From Micropruina glycogenica (GTDB lineage: Bacteria > Actinomycetota > Actinomycetes > Propionibacteriales > Propionibacteriaceae): DNA of 64,000 nt. The stretch spans positions 186,001-250,000 of the forward strand of contig NZ_LT985188.1 in assembly GCF_900289045.1 (NCBI RefSeq). Direction: 5' to 3'. Position numbers and translations under genes: made by a program. The notes under the pieces were generated by a model, which was not told where the DNA came from, ran no database searches, and worked only from the letters and a program-made list of their open reading frames with translations. Shown piece by piece: positions 42,795 through 52,534 of this stretch; position 1 is the stretch's first letter; each line of letters starts with the position of its first letter.

Positions 42795-43204
42795 TCGTCC
42801 GGCCGCATTCGTTGCTGCTCGACGCTGAGGCACTGTCCGCCCTGGCCCGGGACGATCGCAGCATGCAGGCGTGGGCCACGTTCGCGAAGCGCAGCGACTC
42901 CGTCATCTACGCCTCGTGTCTGACGCTGGCCGAGGTCACCGACGGCTCTGCTCGGGATGCCGGCGTTCGTCGGGCTGTGAAGGCGGTCAGGCTCGTTGAC
43001 GTCGGCCCGGAGATCGGCTTTCGCGCCGGGCAGCTGAGGGCAGCCGCTTCGGCGTCTCGGCGCAAGCAGCGAGACCTGACGGTCGATGCGGTGGTGGCAG
43101 CTACCGCACTCAGCCTGCCAACGCCCGTGGTGGTGCTGACCTCGGACGCCGAGGATCTCGGGCTTCTGCTTGCCGGCTACGACGTTCGGATCGAAGGCAT
43201 CTGA
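42791..43204 (+). CDS. PIN-domain toxin of the second vapBC-like pair
   Basis: A 137-residue PIN protein: SLLLDAEALSALARDD, LTLAEVTDG, LTVDAVVAATAL and LTSDAEDL give the acidic quartet. Probable RNase. No hypothetical gene between it and the antitoxin. The 125 bp after it are non-coding. Confidence 0.85.
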   Translation: MIVRPHSLLLDAEALSALARDDRSMQAWATFAKRSDSVIYASCLTLAEVTDGSARDAGVRRAVKAVRLVDVGPEIGFRAGQLRAAASASRRKQRDLTVDAVVAATALSLPTPVVVLTSDAEDLGLLLAGYDVRIEGI

Positions 43205-43329
43205 GAGTGTTTGGTGATCGACACCGTTCGGTGCGCATGACCCGAAGGGTGTGAATGCCGTGGCGGCCAGATGTTAGCCAGAACCTCGTCCAGATGTGAG
43301 ATTTACATCATCGAGTACCTCGTGGTCGG

Positions 43330-44598
43330 CTACGGCAACCCGGCCTTGTCGAACTCCAGCTGCAGGCGGGGACGTCGGCGATGGGTCTCGCGAAGGTCGG
43401 CGATCAGCTCGTCCACCTCGGCCGCCTGCGGGCTGCCGGACGCGAGTGTTCGCATCCGGGCGAGCCGGCGGGCCGCTGATCGGTAAGAGCCCGCCCCGGC
43501 GTTCTCGAGATCGGCGAGCACCAGTTGGGTGTAGATCGGCAGGACGGCCAGCGGCTCGACCTTCTCGTAGCGCTTGGCCAGCTCCTGCCACAGCATCGAG
43601 TCGTCGAGGGTGAGGGAGTGGGCGAGGTTCCACGCCAGGGTGAGGTCGTCCAGCCCGTACAAGGCGAACGACACCGCCTCCCTGGGTCGGCGCTCCAGGG
43701 TAGCTGTGACCTCCTCGGCGTAGGTCGGCCAGGACGAGCCGCCCCGCTTGTTCAGCGCGGACGCGTTCGACGACGTCGGCCAGCGCCGGAACACCTCCAG
43801 CCGTGCAGGTAGCTCCTCGTCCGGACGGTGCTCGGCCAGCAACGCACACCAGTACACGGACGCTTTGGCGGCCTGGTGGCCGAGGTCGAAGTAGGTGGCC
43901 TGCCTGGCCCAATCGATGGCGAGGTCGAACTCGCCGATCTCGGCCAGTGCCTTGGCGGTGTCCTGCAGCCAGGCTGCCACCTTCCGGTCCCGGGAGTGGG
44001 TGGCGATGATGGCGTCCACGTCGCGATCCCAGACGGCCAGCCGACGGGCGTTCCACTCCAGGACGAAGCGGGTATGGTCCTGTTCGAGAACCTGGTGCCA
44101 CGCGTCCCGGTCGGTGCTCCACAGGTTGTGCCGATGCTCGTCGGACAGCTTGGGGCTGAGCCCCGCGGCAATCTCGTCCAGCTTCATCCGGTAGGTGGTC
44201 ATGCCGCGTTCGCCGAGCGCCGGGGCGTAGGCGACCGGGTCGATCGTGAAGAAGTCGCACTCGTTGTCGAACTGGAAGCGGATCATCCAGTCGACCAGCT
44301 TGCGGTCCGGCGGCGGCGCGGTGCGAACCAGCTGGGCGTGCAGCTCGAGCAGCTGCCGGATCGCGTCGCCGATGATTCCACTGGAATCGTCGGCTCGCAT
44401 GATCACCTTGCAGGCGCTCGCGATCGCTTTCTGAGTGACCGTGAGCACCTCGGCCGGCGGCTGGTTCTCGGCCGCGTCCTGGAGCAGGGTCACGGCCTCG
44501 TGCAACTGGGAACCGTAGTCGTTGGCGGCCCGCCAACGGTGCAGGTCGGTGCGGGTCCGCACCAGGGGAAGGATCTGGTCAGCGAGGGTCACGGTCAC
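43330..44598 (-). CDS. Uncharacterised helical-repeat protein (422 aa)
   Basis: No sure family. The protein is largely helical: VDWMIRFQFDNECDFFTIDPVAYAP in the middle, then TPR-like helical pairs (KALAEIGEFDLAIDWARQATYFDLG, AAKASVYWCALLAEHRPDEEL) and a C-terminal helical stretch RSAARRLARMRTLA. It resembles proteins found with SWIM zinc-finger genes, but no SWIM motif is nearby. Cytoplasmic; role unknown. Confidence 0.7.
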   Translation of the reverse strand: MTVTLADQILPLVRTRTDLHRWRAANDYGSQLHEAVTLLQDAAENQPPAEVLTVTQKAIASACKVIMRADDSSGIIGDAIRQLLELHAQLVRTAPPPDRKLVDWMIRFQFDNECDFFTIDPVAYAPALGERGMTTYRMKLDEIAAGLSPKLSDEHRHNLWSTDRDAWHQVLEQDHTRFVLEWNARRLAVWDRDVDAIIATHSRDRKVAAWLQDTAKALAEIGEFDLAIDWARQATYFDLGHQAAKASVYWCALLAEHRPDEELPARLEVFRRWPTSSNASALNKRGGSSWPTYAEEVTATLERRPREAVSFALYGLDDLTLAWNLAHSLTLDDSMLWQELAKRYEKVEPLAVLPIYTQLVLADLENAGAGSYRSAARRLARMRTLASGSPQAAEVDELIADLRETHRRRPRLQLEFDKAGLP

Positions 44599-44663
44599 AT
44601 CATGCCGGGCGACTGTTGAGCGACGGGGCGGGGGACCATCGGTGAAGTGGACAATGACCTACG

Positions 44664-44849
44664 TTATACGAGAGCTTCGCGGTCACCCTCGGCCGGGTCT
44701 GCGTCTTCATGGACGTGCGGGCAGTCGACCAGACAGCAGGCGCAGACGCGAGCGCCGTCGGAGCGGACGAGGTCCGCGTCGTTGGTGCACGTGCAGCCGG
44801 GCTGCTGGCACTCGCACCGGACGCCGCGCTCGGTCAGTTCGAGGATCAC
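44664..44849 (-). CDS. Small Cys-rich protein, probable metal binder
   Basis: 61 residues: MILELTERGVRCECQQPGCTCTNDADLVRSDGARVCACCLVDCPHVHEDADP. Eight cysteines and two histidines in a 35-residue core (C-E-C, C-T-C, C-A-C-C, C-P-H-V-H), enough for two zinc sites. Unknown function. ATG at 44849 is the only start. Confidence 0.55.
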   Translation of the reverse strand: MILELTERGVRCECQQPGCTCTNDADLVRSDGARVCACCLVDCPHVHEDADPAEGDREALV

Positions 44850-45186
44850 CCTTCGAGGCTACGACGGACGTCGTCCTTCATCCACTCGTCGTGACCATCG
44901 AAGACCAAGCTGCGACGCTGATTCGACTCCTCACGGATGCCGAGTTGGGCGGCGTCCACCGGACTCCGCAAGCCCCTCAGATTCCAGACCCTCGAAGTGC
45001 CACAGACCTCATGCATCTGTGGTTCGCAGCCAGTCTGTCGCCGGTCAAATCTTGACCCCTGGCCGCCGGTTCACACCTACCGCCTCTCCCAAGGGGAGGC
45101 CGAGTAGTCAGACGTCAACTCGGTTCATCAGACGAGGCGCGGCGAACCCTGTGGGTCACGGGAAACAAGAGCTCGCACGCAGGGCA
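44850..45186. other. Gene-free stretch
   Basis: Only short frames without ribosome sites or recognisable motifs; I see no feature here. Confidence 0.4.
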
Positions 45187-45876
45187 CTACGAGACGGTCC
45201 GCGCCTCGCGGGCACGCATCCAGCCGTCTGTCGTTTCGCCGTTGATGGTGACCTCAGTGGCCTCGAGGATCATCTCGACTTTCGTGCCGTCTTCCCAGTC
45301 GAGTGTTTCAGACTCGTCGATGAAGACGAGGAGGTCAGAACCCTTCTTGGTTTCCAGGTACACGTAGTAGTCGCCCGAAGCGCCGGTGCCCCAGGGCGAT
45401 CCTGTCAGCACCCCGGTGACTCGGAACAAGTCGCCGGTCTTGATCCCGCCCATCTTGCTGGAGTTGAGCCTGTTCACCAGCTTGTCGACGGTGGTTTCGG
45501 TGACCTTGTCGGAGGCGGTGACGGAGGGCGAAGCAACAGCGGTGGAAGCGGAAGCGCTCGGGGTGGTTGTGGGCTGCGACGAGGGTGAACCGTCTCGGTC
45601 GTCGCCTTCGCAGTCGCGGTCCACGGTCAAGCGCGGCTTCTCAGTCACCGGTGCACCTGCCGCCGGCAATTGCTCGCACACCTGCCAGTTGTGCTCCTGC
45701 AGGATTCCGAAAACCCCACCGCCGAGCACCTCGGCTTCACCGCTGATGTTGGCTCGCTTGAGGTCGCTCTTGGCCACGTCGAGTTGTTTGCCGACGACGT
45801 TAGGCATCGTGGGTGGTGTGCTGCTGCAGCCGGCGAACGCCAATAGCATCACGAAGGCCATTGCCGAATAACGCAT
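45187..45876 (-). CDS. PASTA-domain lipoprotein
   Basis: A 229-residue exported protein: MRYSAMAFVMLLAFAGCSS has a lipobox (AFAGC). Residues ~24-90 are a PASTA-like domain (MPNVVGKQLDVAKSDLKRANI) that in other proteins binds peptidoglycan or beta-lactams. A Ser/Thr/Pro linker follows, then a domain with VDKLVNRLNSSKMGGIKTGDLFRVTG. No operon partner. Confidence 0.8.
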   Translation of the reverse strand: MRYSAMAFVMLLAFAGCSSTPPTMPNVVGKQLDVAKSDLKRANISGEAEVLGGGVFGILQEHNWQVCEQLPAAGAPVTEKPRLTVDRDCEGDDRDGSPSSQPTTTPSASASTAVASPSVTASDKVTETTVDKLVNRLNSSKMGGIKTGDLFRVTGVLTGSPWGTGASGDYYVYLETKKGSDLLVFIDESETLDWEDGTKVEMILEATEVTINGETTDGWMRAREARTVS

Positions 45877-45927
45877 CCGCGTTCACTCCTTTGCAGACGT
45901 CTCCTCAAGTTCACTATCGCAGAGAAA

Positions 45928-45945
45928 ACTACTACGATCAGTAGT
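45928..45945. repeat. ACTACT/AGTAGT inverted repeat upstream of the lipoprotein
   Basis: ACTACT (45928-45933) and AGTAGT (45940-45945) with a 6-nt spacer, 52 bp before the lipoprotein start. Could be an operator. The rest of the space to 46186 shows no gene. Confidence 0.35.
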
Positions 45946-46186
45946 AATAGGTCGATCGCCAAGAGTCGCCTACGCGGGTGACACTCCCGTGGGGAGTGCC
46001 GGCGAGCAGGGCTAACCGAACAGGCCCGCGGACGATCCGGCTCGCTTCCAACCAGAGACTCGGGTCGAGGGCATCATGCGTCGGCTCCTCCGCCCGCATC
46101 CTGACGTTGTCGGCGATGGCGAGCGATCGGGTGCGCCGTCGCCAGCCGACGATCGCTAGCATGCGGTGAAAGTGAGAAGGGACGAC

Positions 46187-48886
46187 ATGAGCAGCACGCT
46201 GAAGGCCGGTGGCGGCTCGAGCGCGTCCGCGTGGGCCGTCCACTCGGTGTGCGCCCGGTACCGGGGCACCGACCCGCTGGTCACCGGCCAGTCCCGGCGC
46301 CGGCTCGCGGCTCAACTCCATTTCCCCGACGTGTCCGCCGGCATCCCGGACGCCCGCTGGACGCGCGCCATGATCTTCGAGCGGTTGTGCCACGACGCCG
46401 CCTTCGCCGGCGAGGTGACGGCGCGCGCGGCCGGCTGGAGCGGGTTCGCCCGGCCGACGTCGGTCGCCCGGATCGACTGCGGCGTGTCCACCGACCGCAC
46501 CCTTACCGAACTGGCGAAAGCCGCCGAACGCGCCGCCGACGGCACGGCCACCCTGCTCTACAAGCTGGCCGCCCCCTACCCGGGCTTCGCGCCCGGTGAC
46601 GCCACCAACGTGCTGCCCGACCTCGCGGTGGTGGCGAACGGACCGGACGGACCGTCGCTCATCGTGGGGGACGTCAAGGACTACGAGCGCGTCCGCTCCC
46701 GCATCGACGACGGCCGGCTGCTCAAGGGGTTCCTGCAGGTCGCGATGGGCGCGTTCGCGTTCCGCCGCTGGGACGCCCTACCCGCCGCCCTCACGGTCAG
46801 TTCGCACGGCTTTCTCGCCGTCCCGCGCAGCGCGTTCTTGCAACCGACCGTGGAGGTGGAGGACCTCACCGACCACCTCGCCGAGGTCGAGGCACAGTGG
46901 CGCAGCCGCCTGACCGGTCAGTCGGACACCACCGTCGACGAGCGCGTCGCCGACTACGTGACCGGCCTGCCGCACCGCTTCGACCCGTCCAGTTGCCCGT
47001 CGTGTTCGCTGTTCAACTTCTGCCGGCACGAGCTGCGCGAGTCCGACGACCCGGACGCACTGCTCGAGGAGCTCGGCGTGCCGGAGAACGAGTGGCCGCA
47101 GGTCCGCCCCGTGGTGGACGGTCACGAGCCGCTGCCCGGCGCCAACGCGTCCACGGTGGCGCGGGTGCGTGCAACGGTAACCGGCGTGGTGGCGAGCACC
47201 GGCCAGCGGCGGCTGGACCCGGTCGGCCGCCCCGGAGCGGTCAACGTCGTCGCGGTGAAGAGCGATGCGGCCGCCCTCGGTTTCCACGGTGTCGGGGTGA
47301 GCCGCGAGACCGACGACGGGCCGACCCCGTGGCGGTTCGAGGTGTTCGTCGACCCACAGTCGGACGAAACGCGCCGCAGGGTGATGGCGATCGTGGGCAA
47401 GCAGATCGAACTGGCGATGGGGGCCAACCTGCGCCGCAACCCGACCAGCCCCGACCCGGTGCACGTGGTCGTTCCGGACGGCGCGACGGCCGACCTGCTC
47501 GCCAGCATCGCCGATCAGCTCGCCGGCGTCGAGATCAGCCGGCTGCGCTGGAAGCGAGACCAAGAGATGCGCCGCCCGATCCTCACCTTTGACGGGGAGC
47601 CCGCGGTGATGCCCAGGGCGCTGGAGGGCGCCCGGCGCACGGCGGTGTCGTTCCTGCTGGAGCACGACCGGGCGCGCATGCTGACGCTTCGCGACCCGGT
47701 GGTCGACCTGACCGGCGTGCTGGCGCGCCACTTCGTGCCGGGCGGCTCGTGGGTGGACGCGCGCCGCCTCGACTACCAGGTGGCGTGGGTGACGGCAACG
47801 GAGCCGGTCGACTACCGCGAGGTCTCCGACCGCATCGAGGCCAGCGATCACACCCCGGGGGCCCGGCTCGGCAACGACACGTCGAACGCCGTCCATCACG
47901 CGTTGCGCGAGGTGCGCCGCACCGGTGACGTGACCGACTACGAGAACCTGGTCACCGACGAGCTCCGCTACAAGGCCGCGACGGTGGACGCCGCGATCCA
48001 GGAGCTCGGCAACCTGCCCGACTCGAAGCTGCAGCCCGCGTACCGCAGCCTGGAGGGGGACGCGCAGAAGGTGTGGCGGCGGCGCAAACGGCTCCGCGCC
48101 TCCGACCTGGTCCGGTTTGGCCGCACCTACGCCTACTGGCGCAACTTGCTGGTCGACGTCATCCAGGCCGACGACAAGTGCGCCACTCAACTCGCCGTGC
48201 TGTCCAGCCCGGTGCGCGCCGCCGAGAAGGCGAACGACCCGGGCGACCGGGACGTGACGTGGGCGACGGTGGTCAGCGCCCGCCCGCTCACCCTGGACGT
48301 CGCGTCGCGCCGGTTCACCGACGGGGAGCGCGTCGTCCTGTTGGCGTGCGGCACCGACCCGTGGGTGGAGACCGACGGCGTCACCGTCACGCTGCAGGCG
48401 GGCGCGATCAAGCTGCGCGCGTTCCCGCTCGGTCCCCTCGAAGCGCAAAGGGGAGCGGACGATCGACCCACGCCCGGCCGCTTCCGCTGGGCGCCCGCCG
48501 TGGTTCCGCCCGTCCGGCCCGGGGACCGGCTGATCGTCGCCCGGCTCGACTGGTTCAACGCGCTGCGCCGCAAGGAGGAGTTCAACGTCGAACGGCCCAA
48601 GCAGGACGACCAGGCGGCGCCGAAGACGACGTGCGACGAGGGGTCGTACGCCGGCGACGCGGACGTGCACCGGTGGTGCTGCAAGCCGCACGAGTTGGTG
48701 GAGGCGGACTTCGCCGACGACCTGGCGCTGCGCCGTGCGCGCAACGAGCTGAACCCACAAGTGTGGCCGCCGGTGCTCGACGACGACGGGTTCGAAGTGC
48801 CGCCGGCGGGTAAGCCCACCGCGCGCACCGTCGACGTGCCCGACTCGGCCCCGCCCGAGGGGGTGACCGTTGACGAACTGGAGTGA
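46187..48886 (+). CDS. Cas4/AddB-like Fe-S PD-(D/E)XK nuclease protein
   Basis: An 899-residue protein, first in the defence operon. The N-terminal third has an early Cys (WAVHSVCARYRG), the nuclease core NVLPDLAVVANGPDGPSLIVGDVKDYE (D and D-x-K) and then CPSCSLFNFC, giving a split four-Cys cluster as in Cas4 and AddB. The rest (~350-899) has no family I recognise. AGAAGGGA lies before ATG 46187; the ORF is open 7 codons more. Probably processes DNA ends or acts with the helicase behind it. Stop overlaps the next gene by 17 nt. Nuclease call is from motifs only. Confidence 0.68.
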   Translation: MSSTLKAGGGSSASAWAVHSVCARYRGTDPLVTGQSRRRLAAQLHFPDVSAGIPDARWTRAMIFERLCHDAAFAGEVTARAAGWSGFARPTSVARIDCGVSTDRTLTELAKAAERAADGTATLLYKLAAPYPGFAPGDATNVLPDLAVVANGPDGPSLIVGDVKDYERVRSRIDDGRLLKGFLQVAMGAFAFRRWDALPAALTVSSHGFLAVPRSAFLQPTVEVEDLTDHLAEVEAQWRSRLTGQSDTTVDERVADYVTGLPHRFDPSSCPSCSLFNFCRHELRESDDPDALLEELGVPENEWPQVRPVVDGHEPLPGANASTVARVRATVTGVVASTGQRRLDPVGRPGAVNVVAVKSDAAALGFHGVGVSRETDDGPTPWRFEVFVDPQSDETRRRVMAIVGKQIELAMGANLRRNPTSPDPVHVVVPDGATADLLASIADQLAGVEISRLRWKRDQEMRRPILTFDGEPAVMPRALEGARRTAVSFLLEHDRARMLTLRDPVVDLTGVLARHFVPGGSWVDARRLDYQVAWVTATEPVDYREVSDRIEASDHTPGARLGNDTSNAVHHALREVRRTGDVTDYENLVTDELRYKAATVDAAIQELGNLPDSKLQPAYRSLEGDAQKVWRRRKRLRASDLVRFGRTYAYWRNLLVDVIQADDKCATQLAVLSSPVRAAEKANDPGDRDVTWATVVSARPLTLDVASRRFTDGERVVLLACGTDPWVETDGVTVTLQAGAIKLRAFPLGPLEAQRGADDRPTPGRFRWAPAVVPPVRPGDRLIVARLDWFNALRRKEEFNVERPKQDDQAAPKTTCDEGSYAGDADVHRWCCKPHELVEADFADDLALRRARNELNPQVWPPVLDDDGFEVPPAGKPTARTVDVPDSAPPEGVTVDELE

Positions 48887-50384
48887 CGTCACGTTCACGC
48901 CGCTCGTCCCCGCCCCTGACGCGAGGCACCACGAGGCGGCGGCGGCCGGCAACACCGCCGTGACCGCCGCCGCCCAGCGGGAGTTGCTGGCCGCGCTCAC
49001 CACCCCGCCGGACTCCGACGGGCGCGTCACCCACCTGCTGCTGAAGGCGGCCGCCGGCGCCGGCAAGTCGCACGCGCTGAAGCGGCTGATCGCCGCCGCC
49101 GCCGGCGCTCCCGGTACCCGGCGGGTCGGCGTCACCGCGTTCACGAACAACCAGATCAGGCCCCTCGCGCAGGACCTGGCCGGACAACTCGGCCGCGACC
49201 GGGTGTGCCTGCACCTGTCGAAGAAGGCGGCCGACGTCTTGCCCCCGGGCGTCACCACCGACATGACGGTCAGCACCACCGCCGCCGCCATCCCGCCCAC
49301 CGCCGACGTGGTGGTCGCCACCGCGCACAAACTGAAGGCGCCCGGCGAGCGCGGGCGCCTGGCGGGTCAACTCGGCGTCCCCGACGGCGACGCGCTGTTC
49401 GACGCGCTGTTCGTGGACGAGGCGTGGCAACTGCCGCACCACCTGTTCGACGCGATCAGCGGCGTCGCCCCGCTGATCGTCGGCGTCGGCGACGTGGGCC
49501 AGTTGCCGCCGCTGGAGATCGGCGCGAACCCGTGGCGCGGCGACGCGCGGCACAACCCGTACCGGGCGTGGCCGAACGCGTTCACCGGCCGGCCGGGCAC
49601 GTGGGAGAGGGAACTGCCCGCCGTGTGGCGACCGGCCGGCGAGGCGCTCGGTCTGTGGCGCGCGTTCTACCCGACCTGGGCGGAGTTGAACTCGGTGGCC
49701 GCCCCCGGCGAACGCACCGTCACCCTGCACGGCAACGTCGAGTCGGCCCCGCTGTGGCGCCACGTGGGCTCCGGCGCCCCCACCCTGGTGGAGGTGACCG
49801 GACTGCCCGACTCGGAGGCGCCCGACATCGACCTGCCGCTCACCGACCTGCTCGAGCGCTGGCTGGACGACCTGTTCACCGCCGGGTTCACCGTCGAGGC
49901 GCGGCGGTACGCCGACGACGGCACCCCCCTGGGCGAGACGGTGACAGACCGGCCCGGCGTGCGCGACGACGGCGACCCGCTGGTGGTGATCCTGGCAACC
50001 CGCAACCAGGCCGTCGACGACGCCACCGCCCTGGTCGAACGGCTGCGCCTCAAGCACGGCCTGCGCGAGCGCGATCTGGTCGCCTCCACCGTCGACTCGT
50101 GGCAGGGCCAGACCAACGCGATCACCGTCGCGCTCCACCCGCTCAGCGGGGCGACCGCGCTGGACGAGTTCAACTCCGCGTTCGGACGGCTGGCGGTCGC
50201 GTGCACCCGCGCCACCCACGGCCTGCTGGTGCTGGCCCGCGCCGGCCTGGACGACCTGCTCGCCGCCGCCCCCGCCCGCCCCGGCACCCCGTTCGGCGAG
50301 CCGGGCGTGCGCCAGTTGCCGCGCCAGACGCACCAGCGCATCGTGTCCGCGTTCACCCGAGCCACCGTCGACGTCACCTCGTAA
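48870..50384 (+). CDS. SF1 DNA/RNA helicase-like ATPase
   Basis: A 504-residue P-loop protein: Walker A LLKAAAGAGKSHALKRLI, Walker B ALFVDEAWQLPHHLFDAI, GVGDVGQLPPLEIG (motif III), ASTVDSWQGQTNAITVALHP (motif V) and AVACTRATHGLLVLAR (motif VI). This is the Upf1/RecD-like SF1 arrangement. TTG at 48870 is the start, inside the end of the previous gene; GAGGGGGTGACC is upstream. With the preceding Fe-S protein it forms a nuclease-helicase pair. Confidence 0.82.
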   Translation: MTNWSDVTFTPLVPAPDARHHEAAAAGNTAVTAAAQRELLAALTTPPDSDGRVTHLLLKAAAGAGKSHALKRLIAAAAGAPGTRRVGVTAFTNNQIRPLAQDLAGQLGRDRVCLHLSKKAADVLPPGVTTDMTVSTTAAAIPPTADVVVATAHKLKAPGERGRLAGQLGVPDGDALFDALFVDEAWQLPHHLFDAISGVAPLIVGVGDVGQLPPLEIGANPWRGDARHNPYRAWPNAFTGRPGTWERELPAVWRPAGEALGLWRAFYPTWAELNSVAAPGERTVTLHGNVESAPLWRHVGSGAPTLVEVTGLPDSEAPDIDLPLTDLLERWLDDLFTAGFTVEARRYADDGTPLGETVTDRPGVRDDGDPLVVILATRNQAVDDATALVERLRLKHGLRERDLVASTVDSWQGQTNAITVALHPLSGATALDEFNSAFGRLAVACTRATHGLLVLARAGLDDLLAAAPARPGTPFGEPGVRQLPRQTHQRIVSAFTRATVDVTS

Positions 50385-50398
50385 CCCCAGGAGCGCCC

Positions 50399-52534
50399 GT
50401 GTCCCGTCTGTCCGACCTGATCCGCGAAGCGAAGCGGCTCGACGCCGGCCTCGGCAACGAACTCGAGAAGGAGGTGCGGCACCTGCAGGAGCGGCGCGCG
50501 TTCGGGCTCAACTTCGAGCGGCACCAACCGGAGGCGGTGGACCTGTACGGGCGCCCGGTGCGGGTCGGCGACAAGGTGCGCATGCTGCCGCCCCGCGGAG
50601 AAACCGCCGCGCCGGACAAGCGCCTGTGGGTCGTCACCGGCGGCGCCACCGTCGACGGGCAGAGGCGCGCCGACCTGCGCGACCCGAAGACCGGCGACAC
50701 CGCCACCCACCCGGTGGACGACCTCGTGGTGGTAGCCGAGAACACCGACGTGATCTACCCGGGCCTGGTCAGCACCGGCAAGGTGGAACGGGGCGGAGAC
50801 AAGCCGTTCCACACGGTCATCAACGCCGAGAACTTGCACGCGCTGGAGGCGCTGCTGTACACCCACCGAGGCAAAGTCGACGCCATCTACATCGACCCGC
50901 CGTACAACACCGGCGCGAAGGACTGGAAGTACAACAACGACTACGTCGAGGGCGACGATCTGTACCGGCACAGTAAGTGGCTCGCGTTCATGGAGCGGCG
51001 GCTGAAGTTGGCGAAGGAACTGCTCAATCCCGAGGATTCAGTGCTCATCGTCACCATTGACGAGAAGGAGTACTTGCGGCTTGGGTTGCTCCTTGAGCAG
51101 ACCTTTCCGGGCGACTCTGTTGAGATGGTTACAACGGTCATAAGTGCGAAGGGAGTGGCCCGATTCGGCCAGTTCTCCCGGGTAGAGGAGTACATCTTCT
51201 GCGTTCGCCTAGGCCAACAGGAAGTAGGGCTCTCTGAAACAAACATGCTGGACGAATCACGGTCCGCGTCGGCCCAGATTGGGAAACCGGTCGATTGGCT
51301 CGGCCTTCGGCGGAGGGAGCCATCGGCTCGACGCGGAGCTCGGCCTAAGCAGTTTTACCCAGTTTTTGTCGACTCGGCATCTGGCTTTATCCACTCCGTT
51401 GGAGACTTTATCACCGACGCGGTAGATCGGCACTCGATCGAGGCTCCGCCGGGCACCTTCGCAGTCTGGCCGCTTCTCCCCAACGGCACGGAAGGACTCT
51501 GGGGAGTTACGCCCGACACCGCTCGGTCCTACCTCTCGGACGGATACCTTCGCTCTCGCAACTACAAGCCTGAAAAACGAACGGTTGCGGTTCAGTACCT
51601 CCCGAGCGGAACTGTGGCCGCAATTCGGGCGGGTGACATCAATGTCGAGGGCCGCGATGAGAGCGGTGGCGTCATTGCAACCTATAGAACCGCCAAAGGT
51701 GTCATTCCCAAGCGTGTCTGGAATATGACATCCCACAATGCAGAGACGCAGGGCACAAATCTGCTCTCAGTATTGCTTCCAGGCCGCAGATTTCCCTTCC
51801 CAAAGTCCATCTACGGAGTGGAAGATACTCTGCGATTCTTCACAAAGGACAAACCGGGCGCAACCGTCATTGATTTTTTTTCGGGCTCTGGTACAACCGC
51901 ACAAGCCATAATGCGCCTCAATAGGCAGGATGGCGGCCGTCGAACGTCCATAGCAATAACGAACAACGAGGTGGCCGCCGACGAGCAGCGCGCTCTGCGT
52001 CAGCGGGGCCTGCGTCCGGGCGACCCCGAGTGGGAGTCGCTCGGCATCTGCGACTACATCACGAAGCCGCGCATCGAGGCTGCCATCACCGGCCGCACAC
52101 CCTCCGGCGACCCCATCAAAGGCGACTACAAGTTCACCGACGAGTTCCCGATGGCCGACGGATTCGAAGAGAACGCCGAGTTCTTCACGTTGACCTACGA
52201 GGCGCCGCTGACGGTGTCAGCCGGTCACGCGTTCGCGCGGATCGCGCCGCTGCTCTGGTTGCGGGCCGGGTCGCGCGGTCGCCGGATCGAGTCGCTGGAG
52301 GACGGCTGGGACGTGGCCGAGGCCTACGGCGTGATCGAGCGGCTGGACGGGCTGGACCGGTTCGTCGACGCGCTCCGTGCGCAGCCCGAAGCGAAGGTGG
52401 CGTTCATCGTCACCGACGACGAGCGCCGGTTCCAGAGCGCGTGCGCTGCGCTGCCCGAGCGCGTCGAACCCGTCCGGCTCTACGAGAGCTACCTGCGCAA
52501 CTTCCAGATCGACGCGGTCAGGAGTTCGCGGTGA
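50399..52534 (+). CDS. Type III-like site-specific DNA methyltransferase
   Basis: A 711-residue DNA (probably adenine-N6) methyltransferase. Motif IV is YIDPPYNTGAKDW (DPPY); the SAM motif VIDFFSGSGTTAQAIM lies toward the C-terminus, as in beta-class Mod subunits. Residues ~220-500 would be the target-recognition region. That segment (DNA 51,040-51,960) is clearly lower in GC than its flanks. GTG 50399 has CAGGAG upstream. Coupled to the next gene (GTGA overlap). Target unknown. Confidence 0.9.
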   Translation: MSRLSDLIREAKRLDAGLGNELEKEVRHLQERRAFGLNFERHQPEAVDLYGRPVRVGDKVRMLPPRGETAAPDKRLWVVTGGATVDGQRRADLRDPKTGDTATHPVDDLVVVAENTDVIYPGLVSTGKVERGGDKPFHTVINAENLHALEALLYTHRGKVDAIYIDPPYNTGAKDWKYNNDYVEGDDLYRHSKWLAFMERRLKLAKELLNPEDSVLIVTIDEKEYLRLGLLLEQTFPGDSVEMVTTVISAKGVARFGQFSRVEEYIFCVRLGQQEVGLSETNMLDESRSASAQIGKPVDWLGLRRREPSARRGARPKQFYPVFVDSASGFIHSVGDFITDAVDRHSIEAPPGTFAVWPLLPNGTEGLWGVTPDTARSYLSDGYLRSRNYKPEKRTVAVQYLPSGTVAAIRAGDINVEGRDESGGVIATYRTAKGVIPKRVWNMTSHNAETQGTNLLSVLLPGRRFPFPKSIYGVEDTLRFFTKDKPGATVIDFFSGSGTTAQAIMRLNRQDGGRRTSIAITNNEVAADEQRALRQRGLRPGDPEWESLGICDYITKPRIEAAITGRTPSGDPIKGDYKFTDEFPMADGFEENAEFFTLTYEAPLTVSAGHAFARIAPLLWLRAGSRGRRIESLEDGWDVAEAYGVIERLDGLDRFVDALRAQPEAKVAFIVTDDERRFQSACAALPERVEPVRLYESYLRNFQIDAVRSSR

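Noticed and set aside
45938-46393. Minus-strand frame across the defence operon start
   Set aside because: It overlaps the coding start of the Fe-S protein, has no ribosome site and matches no family.
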